Of a DNA stretch of 64,000 nucleotides, positions 12,501 to 24,899 are shown piece after piece. The DNA lies in contig WHUX01000051.1 in assembly GCA_015179025.1 (NCBI GenBank), positions 124,001-188,000 on the forward strand. The letters run 5' to 3'. The notes beneath the pieces are model-generated. The model was not told the DNA's origin, did not search any database, and was given only the letters and a program-made list of their open reading frames with translations. The position numbers were made by a program, and so were the translations under genes. Each line of letters begins with the position of its first letter. The first letter of the stretch is position 1. The DNA is from Terfezia claveryi (taxonomy: Eukaryota; Ascomycota; Pezizomycetes; Pezizales; Pezizaceae).

Positions 12501-15226
12501 GGAGAAAGACCAATGGACTGTAGATGCTCTGCCTCCTTGAATTCGTCAAGTCTTCCACAGCTAGTTGGGCCTTGGGTGGATTAAAAAGGGACGAGCTGAG
12601 ATTTGGAGGGTGCCATGTGGTTTGGTGCTTCGCATACTGCGGTAGTAATAGCTTCATAGCTCTTTGTGGGCTCAGAGGTGGTGTCTGAATGTGCTTTATG
12701 ATCTCACCACAAGAATCCACCCCGGGCGCAGCACCCTCCCGGGGGCCGGTAGGGTTTGAAGCAGGAAGTTCCAGTTTTGATAGCATAGGCGTCGTGATAT
12801 TTATTTCCAGTCCTGTCGTTGCATCAATTCGGTCCATCTCTTCAAAATCCAAATTCTGCAAGGAGTTCATCGGGTTAGAGTGGTTGCTCATGTCAATCAT
12901 GTCAGCAACAGCCAAAGAAGACTCCTCGACGTCCCTTAGAGTGTCTGTGCCAACACCTCCACCAACACGATGCATGTCTCCCAGCCCAATTCCACCATCA
13001 AGCGCGTCTCCAAAATCGGGCTCATCAAAAAAGTCAAAATCCTTGTCCGTGACCTCTGCACCGAATATATCGTCATCGCCATCCACAAGATCATCTCCCA
13101 AGAAGTCTGTTATTCTGGCCAGTCCATCTGTGGCACTAGCCTTTGCCACGTTGCCACTCTCGTCCAGTGACATTGGGTCTCCTGTTCCAGTCCAGTCTAG
13201 ATCCATATCACTGCTGAGAGTTAGTGGCAACATGCCATCAGCGGAAACTACTGATACCGGCTCAGGAGGGGGAACTTCCTGAGATCCGCCAGGCAGGGCT
13301 ATAGCTGCGGGTATCTGTCCATCAGGAGGGGTAGAGTACACCCCGGATACGCTTCCTATAGTAGCAGCTGCATCTCTTTTGATTTCATCCACCTCCCTCC
13401 TCAACTCTTTCTCTTTCCCAAGGAGTTCCTCGGCCTTGTGCTTCAGGGCCTCAGCCTCCACAGCTTTCCGTTTCTCCTTTTCTCTCTCTTCTCTCCGCTG
13501 CTTGATAGTCTGCTTTCTCTGTTCGGCACTCATCCTCCACTTCTCGGCGAAATCAATAGGGTCTAGTACATTTGGGCTAAACCATGTAGCCCCAGGGTCA
13601 TCGGGGGCTAATCTTTCGCCTTGGTGTGTTAATATATGGCCACTTAAAGCTAAGTATTCGAAGTCTGCGAATAAATCTTGACTAATAGCTGTCGCTCCCG
13701 CTGCTCGGTCATCCTTTGTGTTTCCTGGTTCACCCAACGTCTCCTGCTCTCGCTGTTGTGGGTCCGATGATTCGAATTGGATGGAGGTACCTTGGCTCGG
13801 ATTGGGAAGAAGGCCATAGGCCCGTTCAGTAAGTCTGACAAAACACAACGCAGTCGGCCATACGATAGTTTGGAACTGATCTTCCCCGTCTTCGTTATCT
13901 AGCCATACCTCTATCCTAGCCCATTCTTCCTCATCTGCACGAAGTCCCACACCTCGTTCCAGTAGATAGTGTCGAACTTCACTCGCCCATTCTCTTTCAT
14001 CTACCCTCATTGCTGTGGGCGCATTTGGAGCTGAAGAGACCAGTCCTTGTATTCTGCCAACCCTCCCCCAAGGTGCTATCCACACATCTCTACTAACCAC
14101 ATGGGATACCAGGTGGGAAGCATCACCAGTATTTGATAGCGATGCGAAGCTCCCAAGCCCATCCACTCTTCTTCCGGTAGGTATAATACAAAGGGTACCT
14201 GAACTAGTCAGATAACCCGAAACCGAGAACATCATAATTCCACCTCTCCCATAGCTTTCAGTCCTCCCATTATTGTGCATTCGTGCTGAAGACGGGGGGG
14301 TTGGTAAAGAAAAACTGCTAACTATTGGGCTAGTTGATATCGGGGTATATTTGCTCTGTATCTGGATAAGGGTGGTAATATTCAGTGGAATCCATCGCTT
14401 ATCTTCACCTTCAAATGATGACTTTGAAATGCCATAAGACACTGTTGATAACACCGATGCAATAAAATGCTTGTAGACCACATGTGGCAGGTCCGGTGTT
14501 GTAGATCCCAGTGACTGCACTTTATCTTCGCTGGTCAAATCAATAGCATTCGATAGACTGCCGAGGGCTCCTTCATTAGTTGACTTCCCAGTGCTAGCCA
14601 GATAACTCGCCCGGAATATGCCTTCTCTTGATTCCCTTAAGCCCCAATGTGGCGGAAATTCAACCCTCCACCCTCGTTCCGATTTATAGCGTATATCTAT
14701 CTCCACCCCAGTCATGATTGTATCATCACTTGTCGCAACATCTTGCCCAGCAGCAACTCCGATATTGATAGCAAATACCCACAACTCCCCATGAGATAAC
14801 TCCGATATACCCAAGATACCCTTCTCCCGGAGATATTTTTCTCCTTGCCTTAAAGCTGAAATATTAGCTCGTGGTATGTTCCGAGAACTAGATGAAGCCT
14901 CGTGTGCTGGATTAAGTCGTCGATTCGTTGGTATGTAAACATGATACGGTATATTGGATAAACCATCCTGTCATGCGTTAACTGCTCGTTAGCATGAAGC
15001 GGAGTCCGAAGGAGTATAAGAGAGGGGTGGCATGGAGGGTATGACACCCTTCAGACAAAAAGGCTAGCGGTGCGGATGGCTGGGACCACGTTGCCGGAGT
15101 ATATACCGACTAGTTGGGGCAGTTAACTCGGTTGAGAGATGCAGAAAGAACGGCGTAAAGCCAGGGACCGCCAGATGAACTTACTATCTTCAAGACGTTG
15201 GTCAGACAGCTTTCCAGAGATTCCAT
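9526..15226 (-). CDS. MED13: Mediator complex subunit 13 (MED13/SSN2/Srb9)
   Basis: MED13 links the CDK8 kinase module to core Mediator and restrains RNA polymerase II transcription in the nucleus. Reading the minus strand gives four exons: 15226-15185, 14967-11112, 11055-10276 and 10220-9526. All introns are GT-AG (217, 56 and 55 nt), and the frame adds up exactly to 1790 residues, a usual fungal length. Exon 1 encodes only MESLESCLTNVLKI and continues into DGLSNIPYHVY, the hallmark start of the MED13 N-terminal domain. A charged coiled coil rich in Lys and Glu lies around residues 500-560, followed by a long acidic, low-complexity middle. The last 500 or so residues match the MED13 C-terminal domain, with landmarks such as FWETFGLAP, YNRC, VFAWTDNYGDFQ and, at the very end, LPWHVAVAE. 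The gene is divergent from the phytochrome gene, with about 2.9 kb between them. Confidence 0.93.
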
Positions 15227-16282
15227 TCTTGCTCAAGAGTCTGTTCTATAGGTTGAGTAATCTGGTTGAGGTTGTGGAGAATGACGACTCTCTCAAGACA
15301 ATTCGTGTCCAGGTGGAGAACCTCTACGTCAGGGCGGTGACAGGCTATCCAAGTCCAATCGAGCACACCGGCCAAAAGACAAATAATAACAGTAAGAGGA
15401 TGGCTTCTGGGTCGCAATTCGCAAAGGCTTGACCGTGCGATTTGTCTATGGTGATGCAGTGAAGTCCACCCTCAGCCACCCTCACGACGAGTCTCAAACG
15501 GTCGCAACTAAATATCTTCTTCCCTGTGGGTTGTGAACTGTAATGTCGTCGATATTGTTTGAGGTTTCTGACATCGTGTAGCTGAAGGGCACTGGTCGGA
15601 AAGCGAAGACCTGGCCCCTGCTGTCGCTGCTCCCGTAATCCAATGGAAATGAAGTTGATTATTATCACGCGCTCGGCCGCTGTCTGCTGAGTTTGTTTCC
15701 TTGTGTTTCTTCTCGATGCCCTTTCCAATCCAATCGAGTCCACCTGCGCAGGCTGCGCACCTTGCCGGCAATAGGTACTCGATAATTGTTGCGAGCAGTT
15801 CTTTTGACGCCTGATTACTGGGGAGACTCTTTCGCGGTAAGAAGTGTAATCCTTAAGATGGGCTAGGTAGCATGCATCTGCACTCTATTGTTTAGTGAGC
15901 GACTTTTAAACAAGCACCACGATCTGATTCATTTTGAGCTTCTTGATTAATTGCTCTTCAGGAGCAATAGATCACTTCTCCATATTAGTAGCCGTTTCGT
16001 GCACCTGTTAGAAATACAAACATTCAGAGTCATTTTGGGTGGACCGAAACCTAGTCTGACCCCTCCGGTGGACGAAACCCAATCGCTATCAAGCGGCTAC
16101 AGCAACGACAACGGCACCAGGGCAAACTTCGTGATCAAGTTCGTGATACCAGTAAAGATACCGCAGAACTTATCACTCATAACCTGGACGTCGCAAAGTG
16201 ACATCACGTGATTGTATGGCTGTGTGGGCTCGAGTCAATTGGGTGAAACCAGACTACCCTAGCCGCTACGATACCCAAGCCT

Positions 16283-16344
16283 GCGCAGATTTAGTCTGGT
16301 TGGCACAACACTCAGGTGTTGTGCCAACCAGACTAGCGCAGATT
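16283..16344. mobile_element. 44-bp perfect palindrome flanked by 9-bp direct repeats (minimal MITE)
   Basis: Positions 16292-16311 and 16316-16335 are perfect 20-bp inverted repeats around a 4-nt loop. The palindrome is flanked directly by two identical 9-bp copies of GCGCAGATT (16283-16291 and 16336-16344), as expected of a target-site duplication. The outer 15 bases, TAGTCTGGTTGGCAC, recur elsewhere in the window, so this looks like two terminal inverted repeats with almost no interior. Nine-bp duplications are typical of Mutator-like elements. That family assignment is inference. Confidence 0.8.
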
Positions 16345-16372
16345 ATTGAAACCAGACTACAGATTGAGACAA

Positions 16373-16387
16373 GTGCCAACCAGACTA
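16373..16387. repeat. TAGTCTGGTTGGCAC family end (reverse orientation)
   Basis: An exact copy of GTGCCAACCAGACTA lies about 40 bp from the palindrome. Partial copies (AACCAGACTA-like) at about 16248 and 16350 suggest repeated insertion at this spot. Confidence 0.75.
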
Positions 16388-18098
16388 TCTGGCTAGCCCA
16401 CCACTACCTAATTGTACCTAACTAGGTAGGTAGAGTGCCAATCACACTATATTAGGTACTTATGCATAGAGCACTTCCAGTGAAGGTATTGTTGAATCAA
16501 GGGGGCCAGATCAATGGGGCACCCCGGTATCGGCCGTTGATCATGATGCCTGGTATGTAGCCTGGTATGGATACTGGCGGCCCGATCCGTAGGTTATATC
16601 AGCTTCCGGAAGCCTCTATGTTAACACTCGAAGGCTTGAGCCTAGATCATATGTTAAGTATCCATACTTACACCTTTATCTCACACCTCTAGCATCACCC
16701 CGATGGTCTCAGTAAATCCCAATGGCTAAACACCAGATCATTTATCTTTTCCCCACCAGGCTCTTTAACGAGGCCAGAGCGAAGACTATCTGACGTGTGC
16801 TTTTTGTTTGTAACACACATTTCCAAAAACTAAGCAAGATTATATGATAGTCTCAAACTCTAGATCCTCGTACTCTAGCTCGTAGATACCCTTAAACCAG
16901 CGCTTGTACTTATAATTAGCCTGGAATCTAGAATCTGGTGATCGTGGAAATGTATGCTTAGCCCCGGAACTTAGAATCTGGTGATTTCTTCCCTCGTTGC
17001 TATGCTGGAAACCAGGAGGTCTTGTTCGCCAGATTGTGGTAGACCCTCAACTTGTGTAATAGTTAAACTACTGTGGGCATCTACTACTCTTTCTATATCA
17101 GACTTCAAAAAAAAAAAGAAAAAAATCTTTCTATTTTTGTTGTACTTGGTCCCCGCCAAGTTGATTTGCTCATGTTTTCGCCGGAAGAATAGCTTAGTCA
17201 GAGGGTCTGGGCGATTGACCCGAGGCAAGAGACTAGACCCAGAGGGGTCATACGAGCCTAGTATAGGCTAGGTTCAGGATCCAGACCGTTTACGTCATCC
17301 TTGATATCAAACCAGACCCTCGTCTTCATCGGTTCGGATGGCTATTTGGCTGGTGGAATTTGGTGCAGAGAACGAGGAGAACGGTCTGCTACTAAGCAGA
17401 CTACTTTGCTTGGGACTCTACCGAACGCCCCGACGGCTTTACCTGGTACGGCGTTACACAGCTATACCTAGGGGAACTCGCGGGACACGATGGAACTGTC
17501 TGGCACAATCTCTCGACGAGCTGTGGCCCAGCCTCCAAGACATATTTAAATATGCATCGGCGAGGCATCCCCCAAACCCATCTTTCCCATACGGCGGATT
17601 TCCTACCTCACAGAGCCCTTCCCGTATCAGTGGTGTCACGCATAGTCGCCTGGAAGACTTGTTTGTGTTCTTTGCCTACTTATTGACCCTCCTTTCCATC
17701 CATATTATTATCTATTTTCTCCTAAAGGACCAATTAGCCGCGTGCGTCGGACTCCTTAGTGGGTTCAAGCCACAGCCAGGTTTTGCCAAATTCTAGAAAC
17801 AGGCAAATTACGGTAATATGTGAGTGCCACTATCAAAAAGCATCTTAGCTTATAGATCCAACATTTCAAAACTGCAACCCTTTTACCGCTTACGATTTGC
17901 AAGAATTTAATAGTTAAAATACGAGCGCTGATACATCATGACTTTAGTGTGTGCCAATCAGAGACTAGAGAAATCGCCACGCCAGGTGCATTGAGTTTCA
18001 GACAAGGGAGGCTCGCCATCTGGGCCATCTCGCAAAATTCTTCTACCTTTGCACTCACGGGCTGTCCACCTACACCTTGCTCTCAATCGTCTCTCGCA

Positions 18099-21000
18099 AT
18101 GGAGCCCCAGCGAGTGCCCTCTGAGCCATCAGCTGGTGAGAGAGCCTTCCCCGCGGGCAATGGCGGCGACAGAACAGCCTTGAACCAGAGAATGTCACAG
18201 CTAGGGCTAGGTTATAGGACCTTATCTCCTGATGCACCAGACCGCGTATATCCAATTCGGTCAGTGATAGAGATAGATACTAAGAAATCAGGTAGTGTTT
18301 CGGCATCATCGAAGGGCAAACGAACATTGGGAGAATGTGGTGTTATTGAAGAGACAGGATATACATCAATATCTGAAAAACCGACTTCCAGATGCGGAGA
18401 TCCTAGTTGGACAACCTATATCGAGCATACCGATCATACTACTGAGAAACCTTATATAACAAGCCGCTTCACGCATCAAATGACGCAGGACGGGCATATG
18501 GTTGTGACTGGATTTGCAGGGGCAGAAAAGCTCCAACGATGCGAAGTTAGTTCGACCTCATTTTGAAATGAGACGTAGAAGGGCTAATAATCATTTTCAT
18601 GGCTGTAGGATGAGCCCATCCACTCACCTGGAGCGGTGCAGGGCTTCGCTGCATTGTTGGTGCTAAATGAGCTGGTTGACCACACCCTCAAAGTCAGAAT
18701 AGCCAGTGAGGTTCGTTTTGTTGCTCCACGCAGTCTGTGGTTATCAAGTATCTAACATTCCCGTTCCTGTTAGAATTCCAAGGAAATCATTGGTTATTCG
18801 CCGTCACAACTCTTTGCTCTACATGACTTTTGCGAGATTCTGTCCGAGGAACAGACCATGGAGTTTCTCGAAAGTATGGAATTTGCCCGAGGTGGCACCA
18901 ATCCTGATCCAGAAGTGTTTTCACTTCATATAATTGGACCAGATGCCACAGTCATCCAGTTATGGTGTGCTTTGTCTGTTCACCAGAGCAACAAAGATTC
19001 TCTTTTATGTGAATTCGAGCTTGAAGAGGATTTTAAATTCCCCATCGCCCCTCTTGAGGACAATTCGGCCTCTGTTCCCGCGGATACCCTCAAAAGTACT
19101 CCATCCCAGACAGATATCGCCGAGTCGACCCAAGTTGCCTCAAAGCCGCTACGCATCCTCAGGCGGACAAGTGAATTAAGAGGCGAGGTTGCAGCTCTAA
19201 ATGTCTACAGATTGACAAGTCAGATACAGGAACAGTTCGGAGCTACGAAGTCTATAGATCAGTTGATGAAGGTAGTTGTAGGTATAGTGAAAGAGTTGAC
19301 CAATTTTCACCGGGTGATGATTTATCAATTTGATTCGTTGTGGAATGGTAAGATAGTGACGGAGTTGGTGGATCGAACAAAAACCAAAGACCTGTATAAA
19401 GGTCTCTACTTCCCAGCCAGCGACATACCAAGACAAGCCAGAAACCTTTATCGAGTCAATAAAATTCGCTTGCTATACGACCGCGAGCTTCGTACCGCTC
19501 GCCTGGTGTGCAAAAGCGCAAAGGATTTGGAAGTCCCACTTGACATGACCCACTCTTATGTACGGGCTATGTCTCCAATACATTTGAAATATTTGGAGCA
19601 CATGGGCGTGCGGGCCTCCATGTCTATATCAATAACCTATCATGGGAACCTATGGGGTCTAATATCTTGCCATACATATGGTTCCCATGGGATGAGGGTT
19701 ACTTTCCCGCTTCGGAAAATGTGCATGATCATCGGAGAAACAGCCTCTAGAAACGTCGAAAGACTTACAGATTCGACTAAGTTACAGGCTAGGCAGCTTA
19801 TCAACAGTGTGCCAACTGGGAAAGTCCCTTCGGGATATATTGTGGCGTCTTCTGAGGATTTACTTAAACTTTTTGACGCTGATTTCGGAATGTTGTCAAT
19901 TAGCAACGAGGCAAAACTCATGGGTACAATGATTGCGTCCCAAGAGGCGTTGGCTTTGTTGGAGTACCTCCGGATAATTCGTTTCAGGTCTGTCGTGGCA
20001 TGTCAACACATCACGGGCGACTATCCGGATCTTAAATATCCTCCCGGTTTTCAAACGCTTGGAGGGTTTTTACTTGTCCCTCTTTGTGAGAAGGGTACTG
20101 ATTTTATTGTATTTCTTCGAAAATGGCAACTAAACCAGGTGCATTGGGCGGGTAATCCCTATGAGAAGCAGGAAATGACGGGACATTTGATGCCTCGGGA
20201 GAGTTTCAAGCTTTGGATTGAAACAGTGAGGGGTAAGTGTAGTGAATGGACTGAGGATCAGGGTAATTGACCTTCCAATAAGTGGCATTGATTGGATTGC
20301 TAATATGTATCTTAGTGGAAACCGCTACTGTGCTTTGCCTGGTTTATGGCAAATTCATTGAAGTTTGGCGCCAGAAAGAGGCAACAATTCGAACCAGTCA
20401 GATGAAACACATCTTACTTACTAATGCTTCCCATGAATGTTGGTTATGTCCATCTTGTTTTTTTTTGGCTTGGGGCCTAACTGAATATATACAGTGCGAA
20501 CCCCGCTCAATGCCATCATAAACCTAATGGAGATGGTGTTGGAGGGTCCTTTGGAGAAGGAAACTAGAGAGCATCTCTCCCGGTCGCATCTCGCATCGAA
20601 AAGTCTCATATACGCCATCAACGACCTCCTGGACCTGACACGAACAGAACAAGGACAGGATCTGGTAAATGAACAAGAGTTCAACCTTATCCAGACGACT
20701 CACGATACCGTCAATGCTTTTAATGAGGATATTGAGAAGAAAGGATTAATAATAGATGTTCATGTTCCAGATAGCTTCCCAAAGGTGGTTAAAGGGGACG
20801 AGATGCGAATGAGACAATGTATAAGTAATTTGTTGTCAAACGCTGTCAAGTTCACAGATCAAGGAGGGATTATAGTGGAATTGCGAATTGTTGACTTTAC
20901 AGAGGCCGGAAAGGTTGACATAGAGATTGCAGTACAGGATACAGGTATCGGTATGAAACCTGAAGACATGGATATCTTGTTTCGGCAGTTAGAGCAGGTT

Positions 21001-22237
21001 CAAGATGGTGTGGGATATATGTTGACAAAGTCCTCCACGAAAAACCTGCTTGGTTTGGGAATTGCCAAAGTTGGCCGGATTATACAAACCATTGGCGGAC
21101 AGCTTCGGGTTACCTCGGAAGAAGGCAAAGGTTCGCGGTTTACCATGCATATGCCACTTTCTTTACCTGCCAGCTCTTCAGAAAGTCATGACACACAATT
21201 ACTATCGTCACGGAAGGAAGAGCTGGGAGAAGACTTGGAGGTTACGCTTGTGGATGACAATAAATCAATTACAAGGCAGACACAGAGACCGCAATCGACT
21301 AGGAGAGCAAGTTACGGAGGACTCTCTACTCCGCAATTCGATCGATTGTTCAAAGCTGTGTCTGTGGCGGCTGACGATGACAGCTTTGAGTCGGGCGAAA
21401 TGATGCCTCCTAAGAAATTGAAGCAAGCATCGCAGTGCCAAGTGAAGGTGCCCGAGGTGGCAGCTTCTTCTAGCACTAACGTAGCCATCGGTGCTTCTAC
21501 CTTGGCGAAGGCAATGTCGCCAAGGAAGGATGCGACTACGAAGCAGGGTGCGACACAAACTACAGCGGAGGAGCTTTCCCCTGCAAATAACCTGCCTATA
21601 GTGAAAAAAAGTGACATCAAATGCCTTTCCATTTTAGTCGCCGAAGACGACCCGGTCAACAGTCTCATTGTTCAAAAGCGGATGGAAAAACTGGGGTACA
21701 CCGTTAAGCTCACAGTAAACGGTCAGCAATGTGCCAATGCGTTTAAGGATGATCGGGATAAGTACGATCTCATCCTAATGGATATGCAGGTAAGTGGTAC
21801 TCTCTACTTGCCCTTATCATGGGAGTCTGACTGACTTGATGCCCACATAGATGCCTATCATGGATGGCAGTGCTGCAACAGCCATCATTCGCCAGATCGA
21901 AGTGTCGAGACAGAAACCGTGCCGTTTAACTCAATCTCGTGATGATATGCCCCAACGGGATAAAAGCCGGATTCCAATACTTGCTATCTCGGCATCACTC
22001 CTGGAGAGCAAGAGGCAGGAGTACATGGATACAGGATTTGATGGCTGGTTGTTGAAACCGGTGGACTTCAAGAGGCTGCAGGTGCTGATAAAGGGGATTA
22101 GTGATGAGAAGTTGAGGGAGCAGGAAAGATATATGCCAGGCCAATGGGGAGAAGGGGGTTGGTTTATTCGGGAATCGAAGGAACCCATCGATGTTGGTTT
22201 AGCGCTGTACAGTCTGCGAGTCTTGGTAGAAGATTGA
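18099..22237 (+). CDS. Fungal phytochrome (PAS-GAF-PHY-histidine kinase-receiver)
   Basis: This is a red/far-red light sensor that binds a bilin and signals through a hybrid histidine kinase. Exons are 18099-18545, 18609-18710, 18774-20232, 20316-20438, 20495-21789 and 21851-22237, all joined by GT-AG introns of 56-83 nt and summing to 1270 residues. The start is the ATG at 18099, in frame with all that follows. A long N-terminal extension precedes the predicted bilin-binding Cys148 (RCEDEPIHSPGAVQ, across intron 1). The PAS region is followed by a GAF domain with PASDIP near residue 397 and MSPIHLKYLEHMGVRASM near 449. The PHY tongue shows WAGNP and PRESF near 645-660. The kinase H-box is NASHELRTPLN with His709, split by intron 4. 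The N-box lies near 820 (NLLSNAVKF) and the G-boxes are DTGIGM and LLGLGIAKV. The receiver carries phosphoacceptor Asp1140 in LILMDMQMPIMDG and the lysine in LLKPVDF. All key residues are present, so it should be functional. Confidence 0.95.
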
Positions 22238-23987
22238 GGATAACTCTAGGCAACCAGCTAGTGTTTGAAATGGATTGAAATTTTCTCGAGAGTAGAAGGT
22301 AATTGGGTTTTAGTTGAATGCAGGCCGGCACTGCTACAATTTCCGGCGTTCTTGGGTTTGAGTATGGAAAGTTTTTGAGAAATGGATGTTTAGGGATGTG
22401 TTTGAATTTTGAATACCCACCAGGTGAGGAGGAGGTGGTCACACCTTTAACGATTCCAAATTATCAGATATGGTTATACCAAATACAAACTCACCATTTT
22501 TGTTAATCTTTTTTTATGTGTTTCATTTTGCCGCTTTGTTGTGGTCCCCCTTCACCCCATTGTCGAGGATGCTTTTGTTTGTGTGCTCTTACTACGAAGG
22601 AAAGTGGGGTTGTTTGTGCCTCCGTTTCTACATTAAAAGGTGGTTTTTAGTACCCATTAACATCCAATTCTCTTTGGGGATTTGGGCTCGGAATTATGCT
22701 TCACAACAGGTCAGCCTTCGTATCACGAAAAACATGTTTTCTTTCAATAGGGTTGGAATGATTGATTCAATTATTTCACTACACCTTAACTTACCATTTT
22801 TTTTTTCTTTCTGAAGATTGCTTGTCTGTTAGAGTAGAAACAGGACTACTTTTGCCGGATCATTCCAATGTAGACCCGATATGGATAATGAAGATAGATG
22901 AATATGGGATATAGATGTTCTCGTGACTGGACAGATTTATTAAATGTGTAGTTTGAATCATATATGGATACTTGAGTAAACCTGTTGATATGTATTAGCC
23001 TGACAAATTCCTTGTGGCAGTATCGTTGCATGGTTCGTTTATCTTTCCCCAGGGAGAGACTATTTCTGAAATCATCTGCTCATGAGTACAATCTGGGTTT
23101 CTCCTAAGGTCAGGGTTAATACATTCACGGCTTGTTTCCTAGTTTCACCAAACAAACCAAGTACTTCGCAAACCGAAGCATATTCGCGCGACCAGCGAGC
23201 GTCATCGTCATGTTTCTTGATTATCTACAAAATAATCTACACTAGGTATGACATATCCCAGTATCTGCTTCATAATCTTCCATAAAAGGGACTAAATAAT
23301 CCTTTCTCGCCTAGAATTTTGGTTATATCTTTAATTTCAAGGCCTGCCGGCCCTTACATAAAAGCCCAAAATCAATCCCGTTTATTTTTTTTGGGGTGGG
23401 AGTTTCATAACCAACATTCCGTTGGGTATGTATTCTGACTCGATTCGTTTTGTTCAGGGCTTTAAGTACACGTTACTTATCCTGAACTTCATCTACAAGC
23501 TAGTCATGCCATCGCAATACGTATATCAATAAAGCAGGATTGAATGTACTTGGTGTTGATATCTCTGGTACTTTGAAATAATTTTTCTGTGAATGTTGTG
23601 AAGCTATTAAAGTTCTGTCCAATGAGATTAACGTAGTCATAGTCACAACACCCTCCTGTGGGGACGTAGTCACAACAATAATGGTTCCCAAAGTGGGAGT
23701 ACACATCCGTTTTTGGTAATGAAGCTAACTCAATTGAGAAATGCACTTCTAGACTTTGAACTACAAACGATAGCCCTGGTTCCACAACCCCTCGCACTGA
23801 ATTAGATACAGTCCGTATCAACTGTCAGCAGCTGTGTACACAATTTGGTCAGCGCGGTTTGGAAGGCCAAAGATGACCTCAGTAAGGACAGACAGAGCGG
23901 GGGGCGTAGGCAGGAATTTGGTGAATTGTCTCAATGCAGGGGTGACTAGGACTATCCAACAATGCCAACATTAAAGTTTGCGAGCAG
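22238..23987. other. Intergenic region, no recognised gene
   Basis: This is the 3' flank of the phytochrome gene, T-rich near 22.8 kb. I see no coding signature. The region near 23.5-23.95 kb may be a further decayed part of the copia relic that follows on the minus strand. Confidence 0.45.
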
Positions 23988-24500
23988 CTAAAGCGGCCAC
24001 TGCTGGATGACGAAATAGCGCTTGGGAATTAGAACATAAAGCTTGGACTGAGAAGCAGTGGAAGGAATTTCGACTGGGGTCTTTCCTCCTAGAGTCTTTT
24101 CTTGGTATATGCTACCAGCCTGAAGATTTATCCTACAGCTTGAGCTAATTAGGGCTGTTCGACTCATTGTGAGAATCGTGAGGTTCGCTCGTTCTATTAT
24201 AGCGTTTGTTTTACTGTGTTTATGAACAGTCTCCTTCGAGGTTATGCCTCTTTGCTTCAGTTCTTCTTGAGGCTCATTATTGCAGAATTCCCCACCCCAG
24301 TCCGCCTGGATCAGGCTGACTGGTAGGCTTGTAGCTGCTTCCAACTTATTTACTATCTCAATCAGAGCCTTACTTGTATCGCTCCTTCTTTTAAGGGTTT
24401 ATACTGTATATCGACTGAAGTCGTCCACTAATACTAGGAGGTAACGGTATTGCTTTGCGGGGTTTATTGAATTGATAGGTCCGCTCGAGGCAGCACCGTG
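23988..24500 (-). pseudogene. Ty1/copia retrotransposon integrase relic
   Basis: Minus-strand reading gives a copia-type integrase catalytic core. Landmarks are YRYLLVLVDDFSRYTV with the first Asp region, IQADWGGEFCNNE with the second Asp, and NAIIERANLTILTMSR with the Glu. The frame carries an in-frame stop just after the first motif and ends abruptly, and no reverse transcriptase or LTR is recognisable nearby. It is a dead fragment. Degenerate coding-like sequence continues for a few hundred bases upstream (to about 24.9 kb) but cannot be read reliably. Confidence 0.8.
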
Positions 24501-24899
24501 TGGTTCTTATTACGTTCCCTTTCTCGCGTATGTGGCACTTGATCTTCCACCTTTTATTTCCTTCGGGAATTCTGGCAGAGTATAAGCGGTTTGAGAATAT
24601 GACTGGCGCCGGTAAGGTGTTCGCTCAGTTGCACTAATAAGTGACGCTGACTGAGAGTCTCCACTAGATTGAGGGTCAAGAATGTCACCGCTTCCGACTC
24701 CGAGGTCTTTCAAATTGAGGTGCATGCAACTGCAATGGTACAAACCCAGCCTGCTCTCGGTGATTTATGCTGATTCTCACTAGATTCGCGCTGTCGAAGA
24801 CCTTCTAGCGCACACAAGGTCTTTGAAAGAAGCTTGATTATTTGGCCAGCCGGGAACCACTGTAAATGCAGAGAGGCCAGGGACAGATGCCAATGCAAA

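Larger units (their letters stand above)
15227..18098. other. Intergenic region between divergent MED13 and phytochrome genes
   Basis: This 2.9-kb stretch must hold the promoters of both flanking genes. It contains short-repeat insertions around 16.2-16.4 kb (listed separately). A plus-strand open frame 17338-17796 (152 codons) has one hydrophobic segment, FVFFAYLLTLLSIHIIIYFL, but no recognisable family. I see nothing else that is clearly genic. Confidence 0.5.

Noticed and set aside
12689..13282. Plus-strand open frame of 197 codons
   Set aside because: It is the antisense shadow of the MED13 acidic/serine-rich region.
17750..17775. GGGTTCAAGCC as a tRNA B box
   Set aside because: No matching A box or stems upstream.
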